DNA of 64,000 bases from contig NZ_JBPDIH010000006.1 of NCBI RefSeq assembly GCF_052030545.1, positions 186,001-250,000 on the forward strand, given 5' to 3'. Positions 36,411 through 45,431 of this stretch are shown here, one piece after another (the first letter of the stretch is position 1; every line of letters begins with the position of its first letter). A program made the translations under genes and the position numbers. The DNA is from CANMXU01 sp052030545 (GTDB lineage: Bacteria; Pseudomonadota; Gammaproteobacteria; Enterobacterales; Alteromonadaceae). Below the pieces are notes generated by a model. It saw only the letters and a program-made list of their open reading frames with translations, was not told the DNA's origin and made no database searches.

Positions 36411-37331
36411 ATGCCTAATTATGTTGTCGGACACAAAATTCCAGATTCTGACTCTATTTGTTCAGCAATCGCCCTTTCTTATTTAAAAACCACGTTAGGT
36501 GAAGAAACCGTACCTGCACGTTTAGGTGAGCTTTCTCCTGAAACCTTATTCATTTTAGAAAAATTTGGCTTTGAACAGCCAGAACTTAAAATGAGCTACG
36601 CCGGTGAAAGCTTATATATTGTTGACCACTCTGAGCGTACACAAGGTCCAGACGATATCGACGACGCCACTATTTTAGGTATTATTGATCACCACAAATT
36701 AGGTGACATCACAACCTCTACACCACTAGAGTGCTGGATCCGCCCGGTAGGTTGTACCAATACCATCATTAAAATGATGTACGATTTTCACCAAGTGGAG
36801 ATCCCTAAAAACATTGCTGGCGCGATGATGTGTGCCATTTTATCAGACACAGTAGTATTCAAATCACCAACGTGTACGACTGCTGATATTAAATGTGTTG
36901 AAGCCTTAGCTGAAATCGCGGGTATTGAAGATCCTCAAGCACTTGGCATGGAAATGTTTAAAGTTAAATCGGCTGTTGAAGGTACACCAGTACGCGACTT
37001 AGTACTTCGTGATTTTAAAGATTTCGACATGAACGGAAAGCTTGTTGGTATCGGCCAATTAGAAGTGATTGACTTAGCAATTTTTGACGAAATGAAAGCC
37101 GACCTTGAAGCTGATATCGCAGCACTTAAAGCGGAAGGTAACCGTCATAGCGTTATTTTATTACTAACTGATATTATGAAAGAAGGTTCAGAATTATTAG
37201 TAGTTAGCGATAACGACGACTTAACCGAAAAAGCTTACGGCAAAGCAACCGTTGATGGCAAAGTGTGGTTAGACGGCGTACTTAGCCGTAAGAAGCAAGT
37301 TGTGCCGCCATTGCAAGAGTCTTTAGCTTAA
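36411..37331 (+). CDS. ppaC: Manganese-dependent inorganic pyrophosphatase (family II)
   Basis: Hydrolyses pyrophosphate with Mn2+ (or Co2+). A DHH-superfamily protein of 306 aa. The N-terminal domain has GHKIPDSDSICSAIALSYL (His8 and Asp12/Asp14 metal ligands), VDHSE and the DHH motif IIDHHKLGD (93-95); the C-terminal DHHA2 domain (about 195-305) holds RKKQVVPPL, the substrate Arg/Lys site. No CBS regulatory insert, so it is the short constitutively active type. Single gene with its own terminator. Confidence 0.96.
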   Translation: MPNYVVGHKIPDSDSICSAIALSYLKTTLGEETVPARLGELSPETLFILEKFGFEQPELKMSYAGESLYIVDHSERTQGPDDIDDATILGIIDHHKLGDITTSTPLECWIRPVGCTNTIIKMMYDFHQVEIPKNIAGAMMCAILSDTVVFKSPTCTTADIKCVEALAEIAGIEDPQALGMEMFKVKSAVEGTPVRDLVLRDFKDFDMNGKLVGIGQLEVIDLAIFDEMKADLEADIAALKAEGNRHSVILLLTDIMKEGSELLVVSDNDDLTEKAYGKATVDGKVWLDGVLSRKKQVVPPLQESLA

Positions 37332-37390
37332 GCAGCGATAAGAACAAAGCTGCAAGTTACAAATTGTCAGTTAAAAGCGATAAGCAAAAT

Positions 37391-37426
37391 AAAGCCGAGC
37401 GAACCTAAAAGATCGCTCGGCTTTTT
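37391..37426 (+). terminator. Terminator of ppaC
   Basis: Perfect 12-bp stem AAAGCCGAGCGA / TCGCTCGGCTTT with a 10-base loop, ending in TTTTT, about 60 bp after the ppaC stop. Confidence 0.92.
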
Positions 37427-37452
37427 AATGCGAATTAAATAACAATATCAAC

Positions 37453-37752
37453 AGGGGTCAGTGACATGCTTAAAAATAAAACCGCGACCTTACTACTTCA
37501 ATGGTAATTTCAAATTAATGTCACTGACCCCTTCTATTTGGTTAAAGCTAAACTTTAACAACAGGGGTCAGTGACTAGCTAAAAAATAGAACCGCGACCT
37601 TACCACCTCAATTGAAATTTCAAATTAATGTCACTGACCCCTTTCATTTGGTTAAAGCTAAGCTTTAACAACAGGGGTCAGTGACTAGCTTAAAAATAAA
37701 ACCGCGACCTTACCACCTCAATTGAAATTTCAAATTAATGTCACTGACCCCT
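37453..37752. repeat. Three tandem 80-bp palindrome-ended units, period 110 bp
   Basis: Units at 37453-37532, 37563-37642 and 37673-37752. Each starts with AGGGGTCAGTGAC and ends with its exact complement GTCACTGACCCCT, 13-bp arms around a 54-bp core that contains AACCGCGACCTTA. Units 2 and 3 are almost identical; unit 1 differs more. The 30-bp spacers (TTTGGTTAAAGCTAA-like) are also repeated, so the true tandem period is 110 bp. The GGGGTCAG ends resemble palindromes mobilised by RAYT/IS200-type transposases; no transposase is present. They fill the 534-bp gap between the ppaC terminator and the CopL-like gene. Confidence 0.9.
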
Positions 37753-37865
37753 TTCATTTGCCCCCTTTCAATTTTACTGAGAACACCTATTGTTCTATGA
37801 CTTATTCCGCTTCACTTATCCGCTAAAAACCTCTACACTAACTGCGATTTTTCATCGAGTTATAT

Positions 37866-38237
37866 ATGCTTAAACCACTGTCAAAATTGCTGATTATCAT
37901 CACCATGCTGGTTGCCTTTTTTGGCCAAGTGATCGCTGGTCAGGGAATGGCAGTTCAGGCACAAGTTCAGCATGAAAATAGCACCAACTCATCTCAGCAC
38001 ATCGATGATGACTGTGACAATGACAATGACAGTTGTGACGTTGATTGTTGCCAAGTTGAATGCTGTGAAACCATCTGCATATGCCCGACCAATACCTGCT
38101 CTTCAATGGTTTACTTAGATACTCGGCTTTCTACGTTAGCCCTAGTACTTTTAACGGAATCTCTTCAGTCACAGCAAATAAAAGCGCCACGCTTTATTGC
38201 TGCGCCTTTTTATCGACCGCCCATTTCATTTAGCTAG
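37866..38237 (+). CDS. Small exported Cys-rich protein, CopL/DUF2946-like
   Basis: 123 aa. Signal peptide at about 1-25 (LLIIITMLVAFFGQVIAG), then an acidic, Cys-rich centre (DDDCDNDNDSCDVDCCQVEC, and CCETICICPTNTCSS after it), and a C-terminal hydrophobic helix ending RFIAAPFYRPPISFS. The same plan, leader plus DCC-type cysteines and a C-terminal Arg-Pro-Pro, occurs in CopL-like proteins encoded upstream of copper genes. A TonB receptor gene with a His-rich N-terminus follows 75 bp later. A metal-binding or metal-sensing role is inferred; family membership is tentative. Confidence 0.65.
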   Translation: MLKPLSKLLIIITMLVAFFGQVIAGQGMAVQAQVQHENSTNSSQHIDDDCDNDNDSCDVDCCQVECCETICICPTNTCSSMVYLDTRLSTLALVLLTESLQSQQIKAPRFIAAPFYRPPISFS

Positions 38238-38311
38238 TTCCCTCTTATACCAACACTCAAATTTTATTGATTGTGAACGTTTCACAAGTTTTTGCATTAC
38301 CTGAGGTAAAC

Positions 38312-40306
38312 ATGCCTGCTAAATATTTTAAAAGCGCACTTGTTGTGCTGTTGGCGCCTTCGATGTCTTTTGCGACTGAAAAAGACCACCATGATGATCA
38401 TCATCATGAACATCAAGAAAGCAAAATTGAAAAGATCCAAGTAACCGCGTCTCGACTTGGCCGAATTGTCACCGAGTCAGCCACACGCACCGAAATTATC
38501 AACAGCGAAGAAATTCAAGAAAAGGCGTTAATGCGCCCTGGCAATATCTCTATGCTCGTTGCAGAAACCGGCGGAGTTCGCGTACAAAATACTTCGCCCG
38601 CACTGGGCAGTGCTAATATTCGCTTGCAAAGTTTGTACGGTCGATATACGCAATTACTCAGCGATGGTTTGCCATTGTACGGTAGCCAAGCTTCATCGAT
38701 TGGTTTATTGCAAATTCCGCCAACCGACCTTGCCAATGTCGAAATAATTAAGGGTAGCGCATCATCACTGTACGGTGGTTCAGCGCTTGGCGGGGTGATT
38801 AATTTAATTTCCCGCACGCCAAAAGACGAAGCAGAAGGCGAGGTTTTGTTAAATGCGACCTCAAAAAATGGTCAAGACATTACTTCATTTTTTGCTTCAC
38901 CGATTAATGAAGCAACTAGCGCATCGCTAACTGCCGGCTTACACAATCAAGAACAACAAGACTTAGACGATGACGGTTGGCTTGATATGGCAAAATATCA
39001 GCGTGCAACTATTCGCCCACGTGTGTATTGGCAAGGTGAAAATGGCGCAAATCTCTACATGACCTTTGGCGCGATGAAAGAAGAGCGTATTGGCGGCACA
39101 GAAGAAGGCGCAACAATGCCTGACGGCAATGCATTTGTTCAACAGCAAGACTCGCTAAGGCTCGACACAGGTTTTATTTTTGCGCAACCACTGAGCGAAG
39201 AACTTGATCTAAATGTGCGTGGTTCGGCAATGCAACAACAGCACGACCATGGTTATGGTTTAGTGGCAGAAAATGACAGCCATGAAAGTTACTTACTTGA
39301 GTCAAGCCTCTCTGGTTATAGCGACGCTACCGCATGGCTTGTTGGTATTGCCTATCAAGCCGATAAATTTGATTCAGACGATTTTTCCGCCTTTAACTAC
39401 AGCTACCAAGTGCCGGGCTTATTCTCACAATTTGACTATGAAGCGAGCGATGATATCTCCATGTCGCTAAGTGCCCGTGCTGATTGGCACAGCGAATACG
39501 GCACGCAATTTAGTCCACGTGTTTCACTGTTATATAATCCAGAAAATTGGCTTATTCGTGGCTCTTATGGACAAGGATTTTATGCACCAACGCCTTTTAT
39601 CGAAGATATTGAAGATGCTGGTTTATCTCGCCTAGAGCCCATTGAAAAACTTGAAGCCGAACAAGCCAATACCGCTTCGATTGATATTAGTTATTTAACC
39701 GACAGTGTTGAAACCAGTGTGACCTTTTTTGCATCTGACGTTGAAAATGTCACCGAGCTAGAAGTTATTGCGCCATATGAAGCAGATACAAATACCGCTC
39801 AAGAAAAACAAGTACGCATAATCAATGCGATGGGCAAAAGTGAGATTCGCGGCACTGAATTTTTGCTTCGCTATCGCTGGCGTGATCTGAAACTCACCGG
39901 CAGTTATTTGTATACCGACGCTACGAAATTAAGTGATAGCGGTATAGGGCGCGAGCAATTAGCCCTTACCCCTAAACACTCGGCAGGTGCTGTTCTTATG
40001 TGGGAAGAGCATGGTAGCCATCTTGTTGGTTTTGAAGCCTACTACACAGGCACACAGCGCCTTGAAGGTAATCCTTATCGAGATAAAAGTGAGGCATATT
40101 GGCATTTAGGGTTGCTTGGTCAAATTACACTAGGTCGGGTAAGCTATTTCTTGAATGCCGAAAACCTGCTTGATGTTCGTCAAACCAAACACGAGTCGTT
40201 AGTATTGCCACAACAAGCGCCAAGCGGACGTTGGACAACGGATATATGGTCACGTAATGATGGCTTTACTGTTAATGCCGGTGTTCGTATTCAGTTTGGT
40301 CACTAG
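38312..40306 (+). CDS. TonB-dependent outer-membrane receptor (probable metal receptor)
   Basis: 664-aa outer-membrane transporter energised by TonB-ExbBD. Signal peptide about 1-23 (KYFKSALVVLLAPSMSFA), then a His/Asp-rich stretch (EKDHHDDHHHEHQESK), a TonB box-like KIEKIQVTASR, the plug domain (GNISMLVAETGGVRVQNTS, IIKGSASSLYGGSALGGVI) and a 22-strand barrel ending in NAGVRIQFGH with the terminal aromatic-X pattern. The His-rich tract points to copper or zinc. Start ATG 38312 with GAGG nearby is preferred to a TTG 15 codons earlier. Follows the CopL-like gene. Confidence 0.93.
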   Translation: MPAKYFKSALVVLLAPSMSFATEKDHHDDHHHEHQESKIEKIQVTASRLGRIVTESATRTEIINSEEIQEKALMRPGNISMLVAETGGVRVQNTSPALGSANIRLQSLYGRYTQLLSDGLPLYGSQASSIGLLQIPPTDLANVEIIKGSASSLYGGSALGGVINLISRTPKDEAEGEVLLNATSKNGQDITSFFASPINEATSASLTAGLHNQEQQDLDDDGWLDMAKYQRATIRPRVYWQGENGANLYMTFGAMKEERIGGTEEGATMPDGNAFVQQQDSLRLDTGFIFAQPLSEELDLNVRGSAMQQQHDHGYGLVAENDSHESYLLESSLSGYSDATAWLVGIAYQADKFDSDDFSAFNYSYQVPGLFSQFDYEASDDISMSLSARADWHSEYGTQFSPRVSLLYNPENWLIRGSYGQGFYAPTPFIEDIEDAGLSRLEPIEKLEAEQANTASIDISYLTDSVETSVTFFASDVENVTELEVIAPYEADTNTAQEKQVRIINAMGKSEIRGTEFLLRYRWRDLKLTGSYLYTDATKLSDSGIGREQLALTPKHSAGAVLMWEEHGSHLVGFEAYYTGTQRLEGNPYRDKSEAYWHLGLLGQITLGRVSYFLNAENLLDVRQTKHESLVLPQQAPSGRWTTDIWSRNDGFTVNAGVRIQFGH

Positions 40307-40332
40307 TACTAGAGTTGCCAGAGCACATAACT

Positions 40333-40362
40333 AAAAACGGGCGCTAAAGAGCGCCCGTTTTT
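40333..40362. terminator. Bidirectional terminator between the TonB receptor and peptidase genes
   Basis: Perfect 13-bp stem AAAAACGGGCGCT / AGCGCCCGTTTTT with a 4-base loop, between convergent genes. Confidence 0.93.
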
Positions 40363-40410
40363 ATGCGTTTAAACAGCTATAAAATCAATAAGCCATAAGT
40401 CTTTAATACC

Positions 40411-42588
40411 TTATAACTCTTTAACACCCATATTGAACAAGGTAAAACCAAAAATATCCGCGTATTGTTCTATGGTTTTGCTAATAGGCGTGCCTGCGCC
40501 ATGACCGGCGTCAGTTTCAATGCGAATTAAAGTTGGGTTAGCGCCTTGATGTGTTGCTTGCTTCGCTTGTAACTCGGCAGCAAATTTAAAGGAATGCGCA
40601 GGGACAACACGGTCGTCATGATCACCGGTGGTGACCATAGTCGCTGGATAATGCGTACCCGATTTCACATTATGCACCGGTGAATAACCGTGTAAATAAT
40701 TAAACATCGCTTCATTATCGTCAGACTTACCGTAGTCGTACGCCCAACCCGCACCCGAGGTAAAGGTGTGGTAACGCAGCATATCTAATACACCAACCGC
40801 AGGTAACGCCACTTTAAATAATTCAGGGCGCTGGGTCATCACCGCACCAACTAACAAGCCACCGTTCGAGCCGCCCATAACCGCGAGCTTTTCTGATGAG
40901 GTAACTTTCTCGTTAATTAAATATTCCGCTGCGGCAATAAAGTCGTCAAATACATTTTGCTTTTTCAGTTGCGTACCGGCATTGTGCCACTTTTTACCGT
41001 ATTCACCGCCGCCACGTAAATTGGCCACTGCATATACGCCGCCAAGCTCTAACCACGCGGCGCGAGTTGCGCTAAACTGTGGCTGTAAGCTGATATTAAA
41101 ACCACCGTAACCATATAAAATGGTTGGGTTTGAACCATCAAGTATTAACCCTTTTTTATGGGTGATGATCATCGGCACTTTTGTGCCATCTTTTGAGGTA
41201 TAGAAAACCTGCTTCGACTCGAAATTATCGCTATTAAACTTAGCTTTCGATTTCAGGTGTACACTAGACTCACCGGTTTCAGTATTTAAACTAAAAATGG
41301 TCGATGGCGTTTTTTGGTTACTAAACGAGTAATAAATATCGCTTTGTGATTTTTTACCCTCAAAGCCTTTAGCCGTGCCCACTTCTGGCAATGCGATATC
41401 ACGTACTAGCTTGCCGTTAAGGTCGTATTGCTGAATAAATGACGTGGCATCTTTCATGTATTTGGCAAAAATATATTTTCCGCCCGTTGAAACCGACAAT
41501 ACGTTATCAGTTTCTGGAATTACATCGACCCAATTTTCAGGGCTTGGCGATAAGGCACTCATTTTCACGACACGTTTATTTGGTGCGTTGCGATTGGTTA
41601 CTAGCAGTAACTCGTCGCCCGAGCTTGAAACTAATGAGGTATCAGAGTCGGTATCATTAAGCACAGCAACCAGCTTGCTGTTTGGCTTGGTTAAGTCTTT
41701 TAAAAACAGTTTATTACCTGAGGTTGAAACTGACGCATAAACTAATAAATATTTACCATCACTCGTGACATCAGCGCCAACGTAACGGTGTTTTTCCGCC
41801 GCTGTGCCGCCAAAAACAAGCGTATCTTCAGCTTGCGACGTACCTAGCTTATGAAAGTACAGTTTATGTTGGTCGGTTTTTGCCGATAACTCGCTACCTT
41901 TTGGCTTGTCGTAACTTGAATAATAAAAGCCTTCATTGCCTACCCAGGCAATGCCGCTGAATTTAATATCCACTAATTCAGTTTCAATAATTTCTTTGCT
42001 GTGAGTATCCATTACTCGCGCTTTACGCCAATCACTACCACCTTCAGAAATTAAATAAACCGCACGTGAGCCATCTTCAGAAAATTCGATGCTTGATAAA
42101 GAAACGGTACCGTCTTCACTAAAGGTATTTGGGTCGATAAACACTTCTGGCGCAGCATCACCTTTTTGGCGATATAAAACGTATTGGTTTTGCAAACCAT
42201 CGTTTTTGTAAAAATAAGCATAGTCACCTTCAATAAACGGCATGCCAACTTTTTCATAATTAAGTAAAGTCGCGAGTTTGTCTTTTATTTGGTCGCGGTA
42301 AGGAATTTGGCTTAGGTAAGCTTGGGTAGTTTTGTTTTGAGCCTTAACCCAAAGCGCCGTTTCCGCGCTCATATCATCTTCTAACCAGCGATAAGGATCA
42401 GCCACTTTTATGCCAAAATAATCATCAACTACCGCCCCTTTTTTAGTTTGCGGGTAAATGACTTGTGCACTTGAACCTTGATTAGACTCTACTGATGTTT
42501 TAGCAACAGAGTGAGTTTCTTGGCTACAGCCAGAAAGAGAAAGTGCTAATAAAATAGCCGAGCTTATTGCTAATTTTTTGATATTCAT
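40411..42588 (-). CDS. Prolyl oligopeptidase family serine peptidase (S9A), lipoprotein
   Basis: Cleaves short peptides after proline. A lipoprotein signal (ISSAILLALSLSGC, Cys about 21) anchors it to a membrane. The N-terminal part (50-450) begins with DDYFGIKVADPYRWLEDDMS and forms the beta-propeller; the alpha/beta-hydrolase domain holds YGGFNISLQPQF, the nucleophile Ser in GGSNGGLLVGA (about residue 570), Asp in GDHDDRVVPAHS (about 655) and His in DAGHGAG (about 692). Length (725 aa) fits bacterial prolyl endopeptidases. Probably helps use peptides in the periplasm. Single gene. Confidence 0.96.
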   Translation of the reverse strand: MNIKKLAISSAILLALSLSGCSQETHSVAKTSVESNQGSSAQVIYPQTKKGAVVDDYFGIKVADPYRWLEDDMSAETALWVKAQNKTTQAYLSQIPYRDQIKDKLATLLNYEKVGMPFIEGDYAYFYKNDGLQNQYVLYRQKGDAAPEVFIDPNTFSEDGTVSLSSIEFSEDGSRAVYLISEGGSDWRKARVMDTHSKEIIETELVDIKFSGIAWVGNEGFYYSSYDKPKGSELSAKTDQHKLYFHKLGTSQAEDTLVFGGTAAEKHRYVGADVTSDGKYLLVYASVSTSGNKLFLKDLTKPNSKLVAVLNDTDSDTSLVSSSGDELLLVTNRNAPNKRVVKMSALSPSPENWVDVIPETDNVLSVSTGGKYIFAKYMKDATSFIQQYDLNGKLVRDIALPEVGTAKGFEGKKSQSDIYYSFSNQKTPSTIFSLNTETGESSVHLKSKAKFNSDNFESKQVFYTSKDGTKVPMIITHKKGLILDGSNPTILYGYGGFNISLQPQFSATRAAWLELGGVYAVANLRGGGEYGKKWHNAGTQLKKQNVFDDFIAAAEYLINEKVTSSEKLAVMGGSNGGLLVGAVMTQRPELFKVALPAVGVLDMLRYHTFTSGAGWAYDYGKSDDNEAMFNYLHGYSPVHNVKSGTHYPATMVTTGDHDDRVVPAHSFKFAAELQAKQATHQGANPTLIRIETDAGHGAGTPISKTIEQYADIFGFTLFNMGVKEL

Positions 42589-42785
42589 TTGCTACCTAAG
42601 ATCAGGTTATATGGTGGCAAATATCATAGGTAAGTGGCTAAAAGATGTCTATACAAGAGCGAGCGTCAAGCTCATTTACCCGCGGTTCAATTGTGATTAT
42701 ATGTAAAGACAAGGTTCCATGCTAAAGAAAGAACAAAGGTAATATAACTGACTTTTCGGCAGTTAGCCTCTAATAAGATTAAAAT

Positions 42786-43277
42786 CTATTTGCTATGCCC
42801 TAACCAGAGACTAACCGAAACTAATAGTACGATTATTGATAAATAAAGTGTTTCTATCATTGTTGTTGGCTCAATTTCGACGAGAAAGGCAAAAACCTTA
42901 ATAACAAGTAGCATGACAACAACTTTACCTAGCTTTGTTTTCAGCTGATCTATCGTTTTAATTTCATATGCTTTAGAAGTATGCTCTCTTGAGTTTTCAA
43001 TTGGACTAATAAATAACTCATAAAGACCAAAGGCAAAAATAAATAAAATGGACGACAACAAAAAGGTATCTAAAATTTCTATCACATACAAAATCAAGTT
43101 ATCTCGAGAAATATCGCTCGTTCCTATAAAAACATAATCAAACATTGCTTTAATTAGGTGTATTACTTCATATAAACCTAAAATAATTAGCGTTACACCA
43201 GTTAACATACAAGAGAGCACCCCAAAAACGAGTACTATTCTGCTGTTCCACAGCATTGATTCAAAAAAACGTTCCAT
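42786..43277 (-). CDS. UPF0114 (YqhA) family membrane protein
   Basis: 163 aa with four predicted TM helices. It begins MERFFESMLWNSRIVLVFGV and has the family-like segments GLYELFISPIENSREH and DQLKTKLGKVVVMLLVIKV, which align with E. coli YqhA (UPF0114) in order. Function unknown. It is the last gene of the minus-strand lipoprotein cluster (43374-48147), 96 bp behind the CsgG-like gene, so membership of that unit is possible but not certain. Confidence 0.82.
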   Translation of the reverse strand: MERFFESMLWNSRIVLVFGVLSCMLTGVTLIILGLYEVIHLIKAMFDYVFIGTSDISRDNLILYVIEILDTFLLSSILFIFAFGLYELFISPIENSREHTSKAYEIKTIDQLKTKLGKVVVMLLVIKVFAFLVEIEPTTMIETLYLSIIVLLVSVSLWLGHSK

Positions 43278-43373
43278 CCCCTTTCCTTCTTGTTTTTATT
43301 TAGAAGCTATTGATTATGCATTTAAAAGAGGCTAGAAACGCTTCTAACCTCTATTAGTTACCGCCAAATTACA

Positions 43374-44411
43374 CTAAAGAGACTTTATCGCTTGGTTAGC
43401 ATCATTAAGGTAATCCCAAGCCCCTTTTTTGAACTCTACCTGCGCAATATCACCTAAACTAAGGCGTGATGCGACCTCAGGTTCAACATTAACCCAAGCT
43501 GTTTTCGTTTGAATTAAGTTAGTAACGTCGCCTTCACCTATGGTTACATTGTCAATAGATGATTCACCAGTAAGGTCATTCGTATTTTTTACTTGTTTAA
43601 CAAATTGAATACTGCTGCCTTCTACTAATTTTTTATTTTCACCAATGTTTATTTGGATAAAGTGTTTTTCATTTAATACTTTATACTGAATTACATAGCC
43701 TTTGGGCGAAAACTCATTTTGAATAATTTGCTTGTAGTTTCTTATTGACTGTTTAGCCGCTTGTGCAATTAGCCCCTGCTTTTCATTGGTCGATATTTTA
43801 CAAGATGAAGATCTAGCATCTCTTGAAATTTCAGATACGCCAGATAACTCAACTTGGGAAGCTAGTTTTAATTCGGGCAACTTATAGGTTTTGGCAACTC
43901 CGGCCACTGTTGCTTTAAAACTACAGCTTGGTTTAACCCAAGTTTGCTTGCCGGTTATAATATTTTTCGCTTCATGCCCTTCTTTAAATTCATAATTAAA
44001 AGTAGCTGAAGTTATTACGGGAAGAATGGAAACATCAACTAAATCAAGTAATGGGCTGTCATATTCTCCTGATGTTTCATAAGCAATAATTTCATTTTTT
44101 ACTTTTGTCGCGATAGACCTATCAACTAACTCAACCCCCGCTTGGTGGAGCAAGTTATCTAAAGAACCAATCATAGCACTGCCTGCAAAAGAGCTTTTTG
44201 CTAGATCATTTCTTTCTTCAGCATCTAATACCAATACTTTTAACTGTTTACCTACCAACTGAGCCTTGGTAGGCATAAGGCTAGCTTTAGGTAATTCCCT
44301 TTTTAATTGTGGGTTAGATATAATTTGACTCGCTGAATCATTGTCAATTGAGGTTGATGCACAACCCGCCAATGACATAGCTGCAGTTAAAGTAATTATA
44401 TTTTTTATCAT
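43374..44411 (-). CDS. CsgG/LpoB-like lipoprotein
   Basis: 345 aa. Lipobox LTAAMSLAGC with Cys at about 17. The first domain (about 52-230) reads KQLKVLVLDAEERNDLAKSS and LLHQAGVELVDRSIATKV, which is the strand-helix pattern of CsgG/LpoB/FlgT-type proteins (short-lived factor binding, then a residue-rich VDR segment). A second beta-rich domain (about 245-335, LVEGSSIQFVKQVKN..GDVTNLIQTKTAWVNVEPE) follows, as in FlgT C-terminal parts. No certain family was recognised. The ATG at 44411 has AAGGGAAA and is preferred to a start 18 codons upstream. It lies 32 bp after an LPP20-like lipoprotein gene. Confidence 0.6.
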   Translation of the reverse strand: MIKNIITLTAAMSLAGCASTSIDNDSASQIISNPQLKRELPKASLMPTKAQLVGKQLKVLVLDAEERNDLAKSSFAGSAMIGSLDNLLHQAGVELVDRSIATKVKNEIIAYETSGEYDSPLLDLVDVSILPVITSATFNYEFKEGHEAKNIITGKQTWVKPSCSFKATVAGVAKTYKLPELKLASQVELSGVSEISRDARSSSCKISTNEKQGLIAQAAKQSIRNYKQIIQNEFSPKGYVIQYKVLNEKHFIQINIGENKKLVEGSSIQFVKQVKNTNDLTGESSIDNVTIGEGDVTNLIQTKTAWVNVEPEVASRLSLGDIAQVEFKKGAWDYLNDANQAIKSL

Positions 44412-44443
44412 TTTATTTCCCTTTACGTTTTCTAGTACAAAAA

Positions 44444-45415
44444 TTAAAGCTTTATGATTTCCCATAGATTGGTTTCTGCAATTTCTCTATTGAAACTATC
44501 AATTGTTAGTTTTCTCGCAGCCTGAAAATCAGTCATCGATTTACCCATAAGTACAAGCTGGTTTGATGCTAAATTCCCCTCAGCTCGCGAGGTAAAACGA
44601 ATTTGTAAGGTGTTCTTATACGTGAAGTAATCGAATAATTTTGTTTGTTCAACTACTGATGAAAGCACAAGCTTGCTTGAACAATTTTTTGTCACTTTAA
44701 TCGCTTGCTTGGTTAGATGATTTTCAAGAGAGTTAACATATATTTTAGATTGTTCATCTAAACTTTGAATCATCAGGCAAAGAGCGGCCAAGTTGCCCTG
44801 AACACTCTTATTTAACTGCTCCCAGGGAATTAATAATCGCTCTACAGCAGCTGATGGCTTTAACATATTGATAATTGCTGCATATCGAAATGTACGCGGA
44901 ATATTTTCCGACAGTAATTTTTGAGCTCTATAGTTCCACACAATCTTAGACATAGAACTTTGTCGAGCTAAAAGCGCTGTAGCCTTGGCATTCAATTGCG
45001 TTAATTGGGTAAAGTTGTCATTTAATATATTGTGTTTATTCACTTTTAGCATGACAAAAATTTGCTGGTTTACAGTAGCTGTCTGCACTATTTGATATTG
45101 TGATATAAGGGTTTCATCCACTTTAGTGCGCATATCTTGATTAATATAAACTTGATAGTTTACGCCAGAGAGCTGCTGATTGATTTGAGTTAACCCAACC
45201 AGTGAAATACCTAGTTTTGCAGCGACATCTTGTAATGCAGCTGACTTTGCAACTTCAAGGTTATAGCTACTCCCAAGACCATAGAAAGTTGAATCATCAT
45301 CTTGCGGAGGATGTTGTACCCATAAAGGTAATGGCTCGTTTAGTTCTTGCTGGGTTGATTGACATCCCTGAAGAAAGATAATTGATAAAAATATATAAAG
45401 TGATACTAATTTCAT
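44444..45415 (-). CDS. LPP20-like lipoprotein
   Basis: 323 aa. Lipobox LSIIFLQGC (Cys about 18) after MKLVSLYIF. The block LPLWVQHPPQDDDSTFYGLG, then SYNLEVAKSAALQDVAAKLG, is characteristic of the LPP20/FlgP-type fold, in which a conserved W-x-P segment is followed by a glycine turn and a helix of alternating Ala. The last 180 residues form a helical-beta region without a known match. ATG at 45415 with AGGAC, preferred to an upstream start. 16 bp separate it from the MltC-type gene. Outer-membrane lipoprotein likely; role unknown. Confidence 0.7.
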   Translation of the reverse strand: MKLVSLYIFLSIIFLQGCQSTQQELNEPLPLWVQHPPQDDDSTFYGLGSSYNLEVAKSAALQDVAAKLGISLVGLTQINQQLSGVNYQVYINQDMRTKVDETLISQYQIVQTATVNQQIFVMLKVNKHNILNDNFTQLTQLNAKATALLARQSSMSKIVWNYRAQKLLSENIPRTFRYAAIINMLKPSAAVERLLIPWEQLNKSVQGNLAALCLMIQSLDEQSKIYVNSLENHLTKQAIKVTKNCSSKLVLSSVVEQTKLFDYFTYKNTLQIRFTSRAEGNLASNQLVLMGKSMTDFQAARKLTIDSFNREIAETNLWEIIKL

Positions 45416-45431
45416 AAAGAGTCCTGAAATA

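Noticed and set aside
37453..37752. CRISPR array
   Set aside because: The three units are 80 bp with repeated spacers; spacers are not unique and no cas gene is present.
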